NCBI GenBank assembly: GCA_034509425.1
Contig: JAVTVJ010000347.1
Location: 186,001 to 250,000 of the forward strand
Length of the DNA stretch: 64,000 bases
Source: Eopsaltria australis
Lineage: Eukaryota; Chordata; Aves; Passeriformes; Petroicidae
Direction: 5' to 3'
Below, piece after piece: positions 37,709 to 50,180 of this stretch. The translations under genes were made by a program, and so were the position numbers. Position 1 is the stretch's first letter. Each line of letters opens with the position of its first letter. Under the pieces are notes generated by a model, which saw nothing but the letters and a program-made list of their open reading frames with translations, had not been told where the DNA came from and made no database searches.

Positions 37709-40501
37709 GCTGAGAGACTTTTGACCTTCATCCTTGTAGTTTTAAAATGATTCAGTGCCAGAAATGCTCGTTAATCTGCATGATTTCTTTCCCTTTTTTC
37801 CCCCCTGTTATTCCTAGTTCTGCCCACTTGAACGACTCTAAACAAATCATCTGTTGTCTTGATATTAACATTATGGCCATATTCTGCTGAGTCATCACTT
37901 GAAAAAAGTAATGCATGGTATCTGCTAAACAGAAGACATAATTTCTCCTCATAAAACAGTTCTTCTTTTTGCTTTCTCCCTACTCATTCCTTTTTGTCCC
38001 CATTTTCTGACAAGAATGGTATCTCCAAAGCAACCATAAAAGAACTTTATGGAAAGCTTTTTCTTTGCTCCAGGGAATTTTTAAGTGCTGAAATATGTTA
38101 ATCTGTGTTGTTGTCATATTAAGATATATGCATAACGACTTTTCAGATGTTTCATTTAAAGCTTTGGTGGATATTTAGATGCTAGGATATCTGATCTTGC
38201 TAATTTAGACTGTTTTGTATTTTGTTGGTTTTGTTGTGTCTGAATGTGTTTTGCAGTTTCCTAGCTGCTGCTATAATTATCTGAATTTGCTTGTATTATT
38301 TCTTACTTCCTGCACAGCAATCTGAGATCTTTCCAGTATTGTTCCTGATCTTGTCAGAACTAAATTAGTTGTAATTGTTTGGATGGGAGTAATCCTGCTG
38401 AAGACAATAATTGCTCCACTTGAATATCTACATGAGATGTTTGCAGAAATAGAACATTAGTTTTCTCTGAAAATTTAAATTTTTTTTACACCTTCTAGGT
38501 CATTAATGGGGACATTGAATATATTTTGTGCTAATACTGATCCTTGCTAAACAAAGTTTGTAAGCCATTTTCACTTTTATTCTTCTTACCTTAGTGCACC
38601 ATGAACATGGTGCTGAGGCTCCCCCTTTTAGGGCACATTGTTCTATCTCATGCCCTGTAGGTCACCCTCTCATTGGTAGCTCTATTATTTGTGTTGACAT
38701 TCTCTATAGGTGACAGTTTTACATCAGCTTCATATGGAAGAGAGTACAGATACATATTACTGACATGTACTTTGAATTTTTGAACACAATGGAGAACTCT
38801 TGAGAACAAACAGAACTGTGCTTTTTAGATTTGGGGTGATTGCATGCAAATCAAGGGACTGTTACATATTGCTCCTTTCACAAACTGGGTACCTGATTCT
38901 GTGTAGGCAGTTACATTTTCTGCAGGTGTGGAAGGATGTGCAGAAGTCTCTCGTTGTGAGCTTGCTGCTGCCTAGCAATACTTCTCCAGGGCAGATTTTA
39001 AACTGAGGGTTCTATTACAAACATTTTGAAAATATTATCTATATTTTAAATAGTGCTTCTGCTCTGATGCAAAGTATGAAACGCTGCAAATTACTCAAAG
39101 GTGGCCTTGAGTTTGTGTAAACATATGTGGCTCCTGAGCTGTGGGGTCAGTGAGATTACAGTTCTGCCAAACGATGTTTGTATGCCTATGAACATAATTG
39201 AAAAGAGATGCTGTCAAAGCAGCATCTTTGACATCTCTGTTGTTAAACAATCTGAAGGGCTCATAAATTTACTGACTCATGCAGCCACCAAGGATTATTT
39301 ACAATCATAAGATGCAGTACCAAAATTTGCACTTTCATTTGTGATGATCACTCAAAGACGTGTGGTAGACGAGACTACAGAGGCAGGGTGATAAATAAAC
39401 TTGTTTTCTTCACTTTCAGATGTGAAAGCCCTCTTTCTGCTGTAAAGCCTTTTACTTTACACATCCAAAGATGGTCTATTTTGCCCCAGAACAGTAGCAA
39501 CAGCATATATTGAGGTGATTAGCTACTGAATATTGTTACAAAGAAAAGTATCTCTGAAGTAACCTACAAAGAATAAACTGATGACAAATAATGATCTCAG
39601 AAGCACTGCTGATTGTAGGTATTCCTCAGGATCTCCTAATTTACCTGTTTCTAATTATTTAAAGGCTGGCCTTTGCTGAAGCAATTTAGCTCCTTAGGGG
39701 TGGGTTCAGCATCACTACAAGTCACTACAGGGGAAACAGAGAGAGGTCAAATGTCTGGGAGGTCACATGTGAAAAAAACCTGATGTGAGCAGCTTCATTT
39801 GGCTCCACTGAGACTAATCCCATGGCTAAAGTGAAATTTGCACTATAAATACCCTGATGAAGAAACCATGAAAGCAAAGTTTGATCAATTTTTAATGCAT
39901 CTAAAACCATAAACTGCCCCATTCATGGTCTCTTCAGATATCCTGGTTTTGACTTATATATGTTTAAGCCTTAAAACTTATAGAAAAAACAGTATTAGAA
40001 TTCTGTCTGAAAAACATGAATTTTTTTAAACATCTGATATAAAAATTTTATAGAAGTGTCAGTATTTCTGACACCTTACTTGAGAATAATTTTTTATATG
40101 GATAAAGTTGTTCTACAGGGCTCTTTAGGAGTTTTTAATACGTCTCATTAAATAATATCCATTTCATTAATTTCCATTTATTCTTACTCTGATGCTATGT
40201 ACTAATTTTCCAATATCATGATGTCGTTTACATGCTATTTGAATGACCTAAAACATATGAGATGCAAAAATTGCCCATCACCCTGCATAAGACTTGGTGA
40301 ATTCCAGCTATTTAATCTATAGATTGCATTCATATCTTCTTTCTTTTGGAGACATCTGCTCATGCTGGATTATGTCTCCTGTGAATTGCATTTAGGAGCA
40401 AACTGGCAAAACATGATCATGCCGTCTTTCACTTTCAGCATTTTTATTGAAATTATATTAATGTTCTCAAATGTATGACCAAGCTGTGAGCTCTCACATC
40501 C

Positions 40502-40532
40502 TGCATGCACGTGTGCATGCACACACATGCAC
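40502..40532. repeat. Alternating purine-pyrimidine tract with 8-bp inverted repeat
   Basis: Thirty-one bases strictly alternate pyrimidine and purine. The core GCATGCAC-GT-GTGCATGC is a perfect inverted repeat, followed by a CA run. Such tracts can adopt Z-DNA or a cruciform. It lies about 110 bases from the LTR. Confidence 0.75.
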
Positions 40533-40642
40533 TGGTCCTCTCTCAGGACAGTCTGAGCACAGCCATAATGAGGAAACACAGGGAACATGTGAATGCACAT
40601 AAAAAGGGAAATAAGAACTGCATTTTTTTTTTGTTTTTAGAC

Positions 40643-41179
40643 TGCTATGGTTTGATCCTGCAGGCAGCTAAACACAAACAGCACCACAGAGCTGTTTGCT
40701 CACTCCACCCAGTAGGATGGGGAGAGAATGAGAATAAGGTAAAACTTGTGGGTTGAGAGAAAGCTTAATCAGACCAAAAAGGAAGGGAAAATAATAATAA
40801 TTATAAAACAATGTACAGAACAAGTGATGCCCAATGCAGTTGCACAGCACCTACTGACTGATGCCCAGCCAGTCCCTGAACAGGAGGCTACCACCCCCAG
40901 CCAGCTCCCCCAAGTTTTGTTGCTCAGCATGATGCCATCTATATGCTATGGGACATCCCCTTGATCAGTTGGGGGCATCTGTCCCAGCTGTGTCACCTCC
41001 CAACTTCTTGTGCTGTTAGGGCATCATGAGAAGGTGAAGAGTCATTCATGCAGTGTCAGCCACGCTCAACAAGGAGTCACCAGAGTGTTATCAACATTGT
41101 TCTTCCCTTAAATCCAAACCATGGCACCGTACCAGCTACTAGGAATCAAAATAACTCTACCACAGTTGAAACCAGGACA
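40643..41179 (-). mobile_element. Solo LTR of an avian ERVL-like endogenous retrovirus
   Basis: About 540 bases, minus orientation. The right edge reads ACCAGGACA, whose complement TGTCCTGGTTTCAACTG is a typical LTR start; the left edge TGCTATGG gives a terminal CA. The interior contains phrases common to songbird LTRs of this type (ACAAGTGATGCCCAATGCA, CTGATGCCCAGCCAGTCCC, TACCAGCTACTAGGAA). No gag, pol or env remains and no clear 5-bp target duplication is visible. The family name is from memory of avian repeats. Confidence 0.7.
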
Positions 41180-44100
41180 AAGATAAAAGATATTGATGGG
41201 ATTTTGAGAATATACTCACAGCTTATTAGGTGATGGTTTCATAAAGTTTTTAACAAGATTTAAGCATCTGGCCATCCCAAGGAACCTATTTTAGGTGCAT
41301 AGGATCTTTGCAAATATGACTATTAATGTTAAATTCAGTCATGTTTGAAATGAAGAGAAAGCTTTCAGTGGCCATTAGGTTGACTTCAAAGTTAATTCTT
41401 TTTCCAAGAGACTGTTTACATCTCTTTTTTGGACTGCTGTGTTTTATTGCTTTTCTTATGGCAAGTAACTCCTAACTGATAAATTCTTTCTAAACAGTTT
41501 TGCCCGAAGAGTTCATTTTCCCACTGTTCTTCCAGCTTCTGTGACCTCCTCCCTTGCTGCCTGCTCCCAATTTCCTCTTGGCTGCTTATCCCTCTCCACC
41601 CTGCAGCTCATCCATTGCGTTACAGCAATTGCCCGTTTCTTCCACTCCTTTTGCCCAGCTCCCAGGCAGTTTAGGTTTTTGAAGGGATTTCTTAAAGGTG
41701 CATTGCCATGAGTTTCACTAGGCCAGAGAGGTGATTGCATTACTATTTTTTCCTAGAACACAACAGTGATAAGTTAAGAATTAGATCTGGGATTTAAAAT
41801 TACTGTTGTCTTTCTGGTGATTCTTTTCCTATAGATGAGTTACTACAGCTATTAAGCATAGTACAAAAGAAACAAGTTAATTGCAATAGTGCTAATAATT
41901 GATGACACATTAATGGGAAAAGACGTAAGAAATAAGCATAGCAGTAACAGAGCACCTTAACTGACTTCACTGCTAGGTCTTACTTGGAGTGTTAAGGTCA
42001 TTTGAATTGATTGTCTCCTGTGGTGAAAGACCATACTTGTTTTGAGTGTGTTTGCTTAGATTTAAAGTTACGTGGTTGAAAATTGCATCAAATCAGTTAT
42101 TTTTCTGTACACCACTGCAAATTATCCTGTACCTGTGGGCAAAGCCCTCTAATTTAGCAGGATTTGTCTTGAGAGGTGAGCTGATTCCATACCATTTTTA
42201 TTTTGTCTGAGTCAATTTTCATTCCCAGGGCAAATGCTTATTTAGTGAAAATGGGATGAGAGCTTAAACCAGTCTAACTGTCTTCAATCTAAAGTGTTTA
42301 GAGAGGGTCAAAGTGCACCCTTGGTCCTTGGAGCTGAAGCTGACTTGCCACTAAATTAGAAGTGAATGATAGGAAATTTTCTTCAACTGTTGTATCAAAG
42401 AAATAGAGCTGTAAAACTCTGGCTTGAAAAATGTCTAATTTTCTTTTGCCACCATCATTTTGTCATGATTTCTATTAACTGGGATTTTGTGTTCATTGAT
42501 AAAATTTTACTATGTGCATGCAGCATAGCCTCAGTGAGAAATTAAATTTTTAGTTGTTCAGAATTTTTCTTTTTTAAATCCCAGTGTCTTTCTGGGAGAG
42601 CCAGTAATAGAAACCTAAACTGCTAAATTGTGCTAGCAGTCTTAACTGTAAGAAAAAATGTTTTATGTATGTGATTATAAATGGCAAATTCTGTACAGTA
42701 GCTGAAAGCAGGTTAAAAAATATTAATCAGCTCTGATCTTGTTGATAGTGTTGTTTGCACAACTTAAAATGGCCAGTAATTGTCTCACAGATGCATAGCA
42801 ATTATAGTCTAAATGCAGATGTTTCCTTTTCCTTCACTGCCACAGGAGCCACTCTTCAGAGTTGCATTGTGTAACATCCTACTGTGGCACATAAAAGTAC
42901 ATCTTTATATAGCAAGGGACTCCCTTCTCTATTTGTACTTATATATAACACTACACATGGGTATGATGTTAAAAGAATTGTTTGGCAGAGGCAAGTATTC
43001 AGATATTATCAAGCACTGAAATTAAGGTTACACGTGCAGTTTTAATTCAGTGGATTTTGCATCTGTGTTGTCATACAGGCTTTAACTGTATGATGGTGTA
43101 CTGGTTTTTCACAGGATGTACTCTGCATTCATCACAGGGTGGAAGTGCTCTTAGGATGACTCTTATGTGTAGGAGTTCTGCTGCAGAAATTGTAAAGTGG
43201 ATAAATGAATAAAACAGGAGATTGCTGGAAGATAGAGGATCTCTTATTTCTTTAAAAAGAGTGACTGCTGCCTTGGAGATTGAAGAGTGGGCACAGGGTC
43301 ACTGTAAATGAGCTGAACAACTGGTTTAAAACATTTTGTTATCTTCCATTTTCCAAGTGCCTGAATCAAAGCATGTAGTTGGGTTTATAAAAGTTCTCAA
43401 GCAGCCATTCACCACGGAACTCTGTGTGTGCTGTAGTCTGAGTATTATTGATACGTAATTTTAATAGCTCTTAAAAGAGAGATCCTTGGCAACTCAATTT
43501 GACCTAGGTAAAAAAATTGACCTCTTGGTTTAGTTTGCATCCTGTGTAATGGGAGTGAAGCAGTCAGATACTACTGTAGTGGTATCTGTCTATTAAAACA
43601 GTCTATTAAATAACAGTTCCTTCTTCACATCAGTATTTATTTGAATAGCATGGAGTAAGTTAAGTTTCAGGGCTGCCTATTGAGCTGAGGATAACAAACA
43701 AAATAGTGAATAACTGTTTATGGAGTGAATATCACCCATCATTTGGACTAAATAAGAACAAGACTTTTATTAAAGTTTTATAAAGGCTATTACTAAGTAT
43801 GTAATAGTACACGATCACATCATTATGACTGCATCATAATATACAAATAAACAGACTGACCCAAGACTGGATGGTGAACCTTAAATCTGGGATTTGGTAA
43901 CATTTTAGTACTTTGCAGACTTAAGTATTTTAACAGGAACTTTGTGCTTAAATTTCTACTGTTGTTAAAAATAAACTGGAAAAGCTCTGCTGTGTAGCTC
44001 ATTGGCAGGTGTTGATGCTCCAATTACAATATGGAAAATTCTGTTGGATTTCAGGGAGAGACTGTTGGCATTTGTATTCCTTATATGAATCAGTAACACA

Positions 44101-45126
44101 GGGGAAGAAGTATTTTTTTTTCTAGAGGAACTCTCAGACATTTGCTAATGGCCGGGGTTGGAGTGAAATTTCCCTTTCCTTCCATGCTCCTTAGGGGAAT
44201 GTGCTTTCCTGCGCTCATTATTCCCCAGAGTGGCTCTTTCTGCCATGTCTCCCAGCCTGCTCCTGACCTGCCTCTTCCCCACTGCTAACTCCTTCCTCAC
44301 TCCTCTGCTGACCTTGGCCCTTCTGCTCTTGCTGTGTCAGTTCTTGTTTCACTCCTTCATGTCACAGCCCTTCCCAGGTTCACCTGGTCAGTCCTCTCAT
44401 TGCTCTGAGGCACTTGTTCAAGCTGTCTCTTTGATTTCTGTGCCTCCCTGTGGCCTCTGGTTGCATACTCTATTCCTTGGCTCTTGTCTGCCTTCTCAGA
44501 AACCTTGTCACACACAGTTCATACCCTCCTTGTTCATCAAAATACCTTGTTCAAAACCTTTTGCAGAGGCAGTACCAGTGTCATGCCAGCATGTCAGATC
44601 CTCAGCTCTCCCCCAGTCTCTCAACAGTTACCTTGCAAGTCCTTTCTCTGTAGTCTTCATCCATAGAGTCTGCTGCTCCCCTGAATGCTTTTCAGCTGCA
44701 GCTCCCAGACTCTGACAGTCTCTGTTTGTCCCTCAGGCTGTCAGTGCCAGTGTGTTTCTCCAGCCCTTTCCTCCAGCATGCTGGTTCCGGTGTTTGTGCT
44801 CTCTCCGTTCACATCACACGACTCCTTCCTCTTGCTGGCCGCACTGGGCTGAGCGAGTCACGGAGAGCATAAACCAAACAGTCTCCTGCCTCTCAGCTCT
44901 GCTGCCTGCCTCCCCCTGCTCTCCATGTCTCTTGTCTGCACTGCCATCAACCTGAAACCACGGCAAGTAAGGATTAAATGCAAAGATTAGTTTTTCCTCT
45001 GGATCTCAGAGCTGGAAGGGTCCTGGTCAGCTCCTTGGTGGGGATGGTAGGTGTCCGAGCATGGAGGTAAGAGCTGTGAGGGTGAAATTTGCTTGGTCAT
45101 TCTGTGATGGTGGGGTATTGGTCTGG

Positions 45127-45190
45127 CAGATCTAAAACCCCTGAGAGACTCTTTGTTTAGGGGGTGCCAATCTGAAGGGGTTTTAGACTG
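45127..45190. repeat. Long hairpin: 12-bp perfect inverted repeat
   Basis: TCTAAAACCCCT at 45131-45142 is the exact reverse complement of AGGGGTTTTAGA at 45176-45187, with CAG/CTG pairing beyond a one-base bulge. The loop is 33 bases. No protein or known repeat is associated with it. Confidence 0.8.
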
Positions 45191-46552
45191 TATATTGAAG
45201 ACATTTTAGTTGGGACATTTGAATATGGCCTTGTCAAAAAAAATAAGTCTGGTAAAATAACATTGGTAGTTACCTGAACACTAGGAATAGTTAAATCGAA
45301 CTATTCACCTTTGCAAAGAACTGCTAGTAGGTAAGGAAAGATTAAAAGAAGTTAACTTGCTCAGCAAAAGCAAAAAAAAGGTGAGAGGAAATAGAATGCA
45401 TGCTATGAATACATTGGGGAAGCAAAAAAGGTTATTTAAGGAAATAAACATTGTTGTTGCAAAAACACCCCAAAAAGACCAGGAGTAATGTTGAGGTGCC
45501 AACTAGAAGCTCACTTGTAATCAAGCCAGAAGGAGGTTCTGCAGCAGTTTTCCTGTCAGAGTAGTGAGATCAAACCCAAACTTTAAAAGCTTTACTTTAT
45601 ACTCCCTGATGCCAGGGATAGCAGATGATATTTATACCTCAAAGGCTTATCATTCTGACAAATGTAGACAGATTTTTAACAAAGATGGCAAAAGACTAGC
45701 TTATGTCTAGCTTAAAGCATATTCATATTTGAAGTATCCATCCCAAAGCCTACAGTATTCTCAAAAAAGATCACTGGCATATTTTTTACTGTTTACAAAT
45801 AACTACTGGATGTTTTCATAATCTTGCTCTCAGGCTTCTCAGTCAGCCTTTGACTAAAAATTTTCAAGCAAATTAAACCTTGGGAAGGGAATATTTTCAA
45901 GCAAACTTAAGATAAAGAAATGCAAAATGGATTTTATAAGAGAAAAATCTCATAATTTAATTATTAATACTAGTATGTGTAATTATAAGAATATATATTT
46001 TCAAATAGTTAAATGTTGATTGATGGCTGGATCGAGTCTTCAAATTTACTTCTAGAACATGGAATTGAAACAGTTTGAAAACTTGTTTATTTCTATAAGA
46101 AGGGAAACGTATAAGTCAGGAGTGTTAAATGTTATTACTAAAAGCAGAATATCAGTACTAGTGTTTTAGATTTTCTTAATGCCATCTAAAAAAATATTCT
46201 TCAGTCCTCTTTTTATTTTTTCTTGAAAATAATCTATGCCCATCACAGGTTCAAAAGCTGTGATGAACTTTAGAACTTTAATTTGCTCTTTGCTTTCCAG
46301 AGTGCTTCCATACCCTGATATACCTTTTATAGCAAGAGTAATTTAGTTTATTACTAAAACATAAATATATAATATGATACAGTCTACAATGAAAAGTTTA
46401 GGAGGCTGAGAAAAGGATTTGAAGCTAGAGGATTTCTTATTCCAGATTCCTCCTCTGTTACTTGGTTGGCCTTGTAGGTGTAGTACGCAAATAAAACTCT
46501 GTGTGCCTTCCTCAAATCTTAGTTATTTTGTAATGTTATGCTCTTTTTTGTC

Positions 46553-46581
46553 TGGCAGACCAGGGGGATCTGGGTCTGCCA
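46553..46581. repeat. Short hairpin, 9-bp arms
   Basis: TGGCAGACC and GGTCTGCCA are perfect complements separated by 11 bases. A small intronic inverted repeat about 100 bases from the AT microsatellite. Confidence 0.75.
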
Positions 46582-46674
46582 TATCTGAATGAATACAAAA
46601 TAGCTGCAATTCAAAGTTAACACAAAATTTATTTTTACATAATGGAAAGTTTTCTGGCAACAGTCATCTAAGGT

Positions 46675-46689
46675 ATATAGAATATATAT

Positions 46690-46728
<39 letters not shown>

Positions 46729-46754
46729 CTTATATATATCTGTATATTATACAG
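46675..46754. repeat. AT-dinucleotide microsatellite
   Basis: Interrupted TA/AT repeat of about 80 bases, with an uninterrupted core of roughly 30 bases and an AAGGTATATA...TATATACCTT inverted repeat at its left end. Open frames over it are artefacts. Confidence 0.95.
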
Positions 46755-49700
46755 AAATAATCCACCATTTCAAGAACATGAAATCCTGACATTTTAGGTA
46801 TTAATATAGGAAGTATTAATTCTGAAACAATATAATGATAATTACAACAGAAGAGCACTTATATTTTCATGATTGTTTTAGCATAAAACTTAACTAAAAT
46901 ACCATGCTGTAACTTCTCACATACTCAGAGCTCAAAATATTATTTCCCCATCAGCAAAACCTTCAGTACCTTTCTGTTGGCTATAATATAATATAGATAA
47001 GGTATTTCAAGATTAAATCCTGCAATTCAAATTGAAAAACTAAGTAGAGGAAATAGATGAAGAATAAAGGAATGGATTTAATATGTAACATATCATGGCT
47101 GTCATGTTGATGATATTATTAATTTTTAAGTAACATTCAGAAAGAATCCACATTTTTGTTGGCAGTTTTACTAAGAAGCTTTTCAAAAGAACTAATGGCT
47201 TTGGCACAGTTATTGAACTGAATATTATTTGGCCCCACTTGCATGCAGGACTTGGTTACACTGCAGAAAGTATGCCTTGCTTCTCAACATATTCATACGA
47301 AAAAGAAAAAATAACAAGCAGGTGTTCCTTTCACAGCAACGTACTTGTTTTTCTCTCATGATGGCTGTCTTCCTTGGTGGATGTCGCTGAGATCTGTGAA
47401 GATTACTTTCACAGTATCTGATCCCTCAGCTCAATCTCCCAGTTAACAGGGAGTTATAAATGTGAAGCATCTACCAACTTTCTGCTCCTGAAAGCAGAAG
47501 CTCTACTTGTTGTAGTGTAATATTCACTAATTTCCATTTTTAGCTACCAGAAGATGATATCACTTCAGACCAATATATTAGTGCTTGAAATTTGTTGTAT
47601 TTCTGCAGAATTCATACGTTAGCTGCACAGTGGTTCCTGTTGCTTCCATTGCATATGTCCCATTCAGGGACTACTTCAATATTTTACCCAATTGCTATTT
47701 AAAATAGAATGTAGAAGCAGTTGTCAGAGCAGGGATCAGAGCCCAGCACTTCCATCTCCCCAGAGAGCACTGCATGCTCCGATGTGAAGCGGCTACACTC
47801 CCTCTTCCTCTTTTCCCATTCTACATCTAGAAATCTTAAACTTTTTTTTTTCCAACATTTTTCTTCAACGAAGAGGCCATTGAGGAATAGTCTCCAGCCT
47901 GGCTGCTGGGAGATGAGTTCTGAGCCTGGGTCTCAAGCTTCTTTTGATAATAAGGAAAAGACAAAGAGCCACTTCACCCCCCTTAGAATTCAAAAGAAAC
48001 TAGGCCTCTCTGCTGTCATGAAACCTCCTCAGTTTCAGAAGGTTTGGGTATGCCTTACGTTCCTGAAGAATGAGATGCTTCATCATGCTGAGTCAGTTTT
48101 TCTGACCACTTGGTTCTACCAAAATATCAGTATTGCATCACATCACTTTTAGATATGTAAATGGATGGCTATGAAATAAACATAGTTTGATGTTACAAAA
48201 CTGCATAGCAACACCCGAGTGCATAAGTGGATCTAGCCCTTTATCCATTTGGAATTTCATGTCCTCAAATAACCTATTTCTTCCAGGAAAATTGCATCCC
48301 TAATTTTATTTTCAAAGTGGGGGAAAGATAGAGATTGACCTACTAGCATCCAGAAAATACAGTTTTCTTTTGAAAGCCTAAGAAAGCATCAGAATTTCCT
48401 TGTGTAAATACAATCACAGACTCAAAAATGCATGTGAAAGAATAAACACTGAATGCTTATTTCCATTTCTATCTTTAGAAAGAAAGAATGTAAGTTCTCT
48501 CTGCGAAGCAAGTGGGTATTGTTGTGATGTTTGAAAATCCTACCTGTTAACAAAGACAGTTTAACATAGAGCCAGACCCTGGATGATCAGGAGTTTCAGA
48601 TTTAGTGTATTTACCTTCCAGCTTTCTGCTTATTGTTTTATAACATTAAATGCAAACCCAGAAACTCTGTAGCAATTTTCATATTTCCTGATAACATAGG
48701 CACTTGGAAGTATGGATGTCCTCTTAAGTGAGTGGCACAGAACCAAAGAAAAATAATAATTTCCTATATCTGCATCTCCACTGGTGATCTTTTTAAAGCT
48801 CATCATCATTGGTTTTACATTGTCCTTGTTTGTACTTTCATCTGTGTGTGTTTTGAATTTTTATCATTTCTGACAACATGCAGTCCCAAGGGACTCACAT
48901 AGCCCGATTACATACATTGGATGTTTTGTGTTCTGCATTGCATTATCATCTAATCAGGTTAAAGTGGTAAAGATTTACTAATGGGAACATTCAGTTGCCC
49001 TAGATTTTGTCTTAAATTTGTTAAGTTATTTTACTTTAAAAGTTGATCCACTTTAATATCATTCAGTCTGGGCTGTTAAAGGACAAAAGTAGCCTGTTAC
49101 TTTCAATTGATATTCTAAATTATTTTAAATTAGAAGAAATTTTGCTGAATCGCACTGACTGAAATCATTATTCCAGTGCTTCACTGTTGATATTTATCCA
49201 TTTCCCACAATGAATATAATAAACGAAAAAAAGTATTCCAGGAATTCTGAGATAGTTTGGTATAAGTGAAATATAAATAACTCATAACTAAACTGAAAAT
49301 TAAATGTCAGTCAGTGTTGACCTGTACTTCCATAGCTTCCAAAAACCAGCATGAAAGGACTCACTGCAGTGGACAATCTTCTTAAAGATAAAATGTGAAA
49401 GTACAAGCTATTTGATTAGGATTCAGCTGGTCAGCACAATCTCTGATGTGTCCTAGGCTTGGGGAATTTTTGCAATATGAAGATAATTTGGTATCAGCCT
49501 TGCAGCAGCTTTTCCCAGGTGGTTTGCCTGACCGAATTTAAAACCTGACCTTGGCTAATGCTTCCTCCCCCAGGAACGAGTGTACAGTCCCTCCCGTTCT
49601 TGGCCCTTTCAGCTCCTATTTACAGGTGGCTTACCTGATCTCTGGTGCTGAGCATTACTCTACACCATTGCCAGCTACAGCATCTTCCACTCAGTCTCCG

Positions 49701-49859
49701 CCTAATCCTCTGCAGTGCCTCACCTGTAACAAACAGCACTGCTTTCCCTCCTCAGGGGAAATCATGCCTTGGAACTCGGCCGAATTCCTCTTACAAGAAA
49801 TACGTTAAATGCTTCTTTGAAATCATCGCCGTTACTGGAAACCAGCTCGCTTTTACAGC

Positions 49860-50180
49860 ACAGCTGCAAGCCCGACTCTCGGGCGGCTGCTGCAATCACC
49901 TGATTCCGTGGAAGCCCTCGGGCAGCGGCAAAGGGAGCTCGGCTCTGCGCTGTGCCGCTCCCGGGGATCGTGTGCGCCGTGCACCCCCGTGCGGCACCGG
50001 CAGCGAGCCGAGCCACGGCAATCCCGGGTTTGGATGCTGCCAGCTCCGCTCGGCTGAGCTGCGTGGCACCGAGGGGCTTCGGCGCCCAGGCTGCCCCGCA
50101 CAACTGCGCTGCAGGTGCAGCCGCCCCTGTGCAGCAGCGACAGAGGCTGCAGAGAGGCCGCCAGGCTGCTGAGCAGCAGC
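49860..50180. promoter_or_regulatory. Small CpG-rich patch in the DST intron
   Basis: A CpG-dense stretch of about 300 bases within AT-rich intron, about 3 kb upstream of exon 4. A TATA-like TATAAAAG follows at about 50321-50328. Open frames here overlap in several phases and none resembles a known protein. It could be an enhancer or minor promoter, or an old GC-rich insertion. Confidence 0.4.

Noticed and set aside
44230..44715. 161-codon plus-strand frame in a pyrimidine-rich block
   Set aside because: Leu/Ser/Pro-rich product of CT-rich DNA, with overlapping frames in the other phases and no domain or splice context.
47721..48152. 143-codon plus-strand frame in the DST intron
   Set aside because: Ser/Phe-rich without domains. 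No splice sites connect it to DST in the right phase as far as I can see.
49645..50172. 175-codon frame over the small CpG patch
   Set aside because: Overlapping frames on both strands and Ala/Arg/Gly/Cys-rich translation, so compositional rather than coding.
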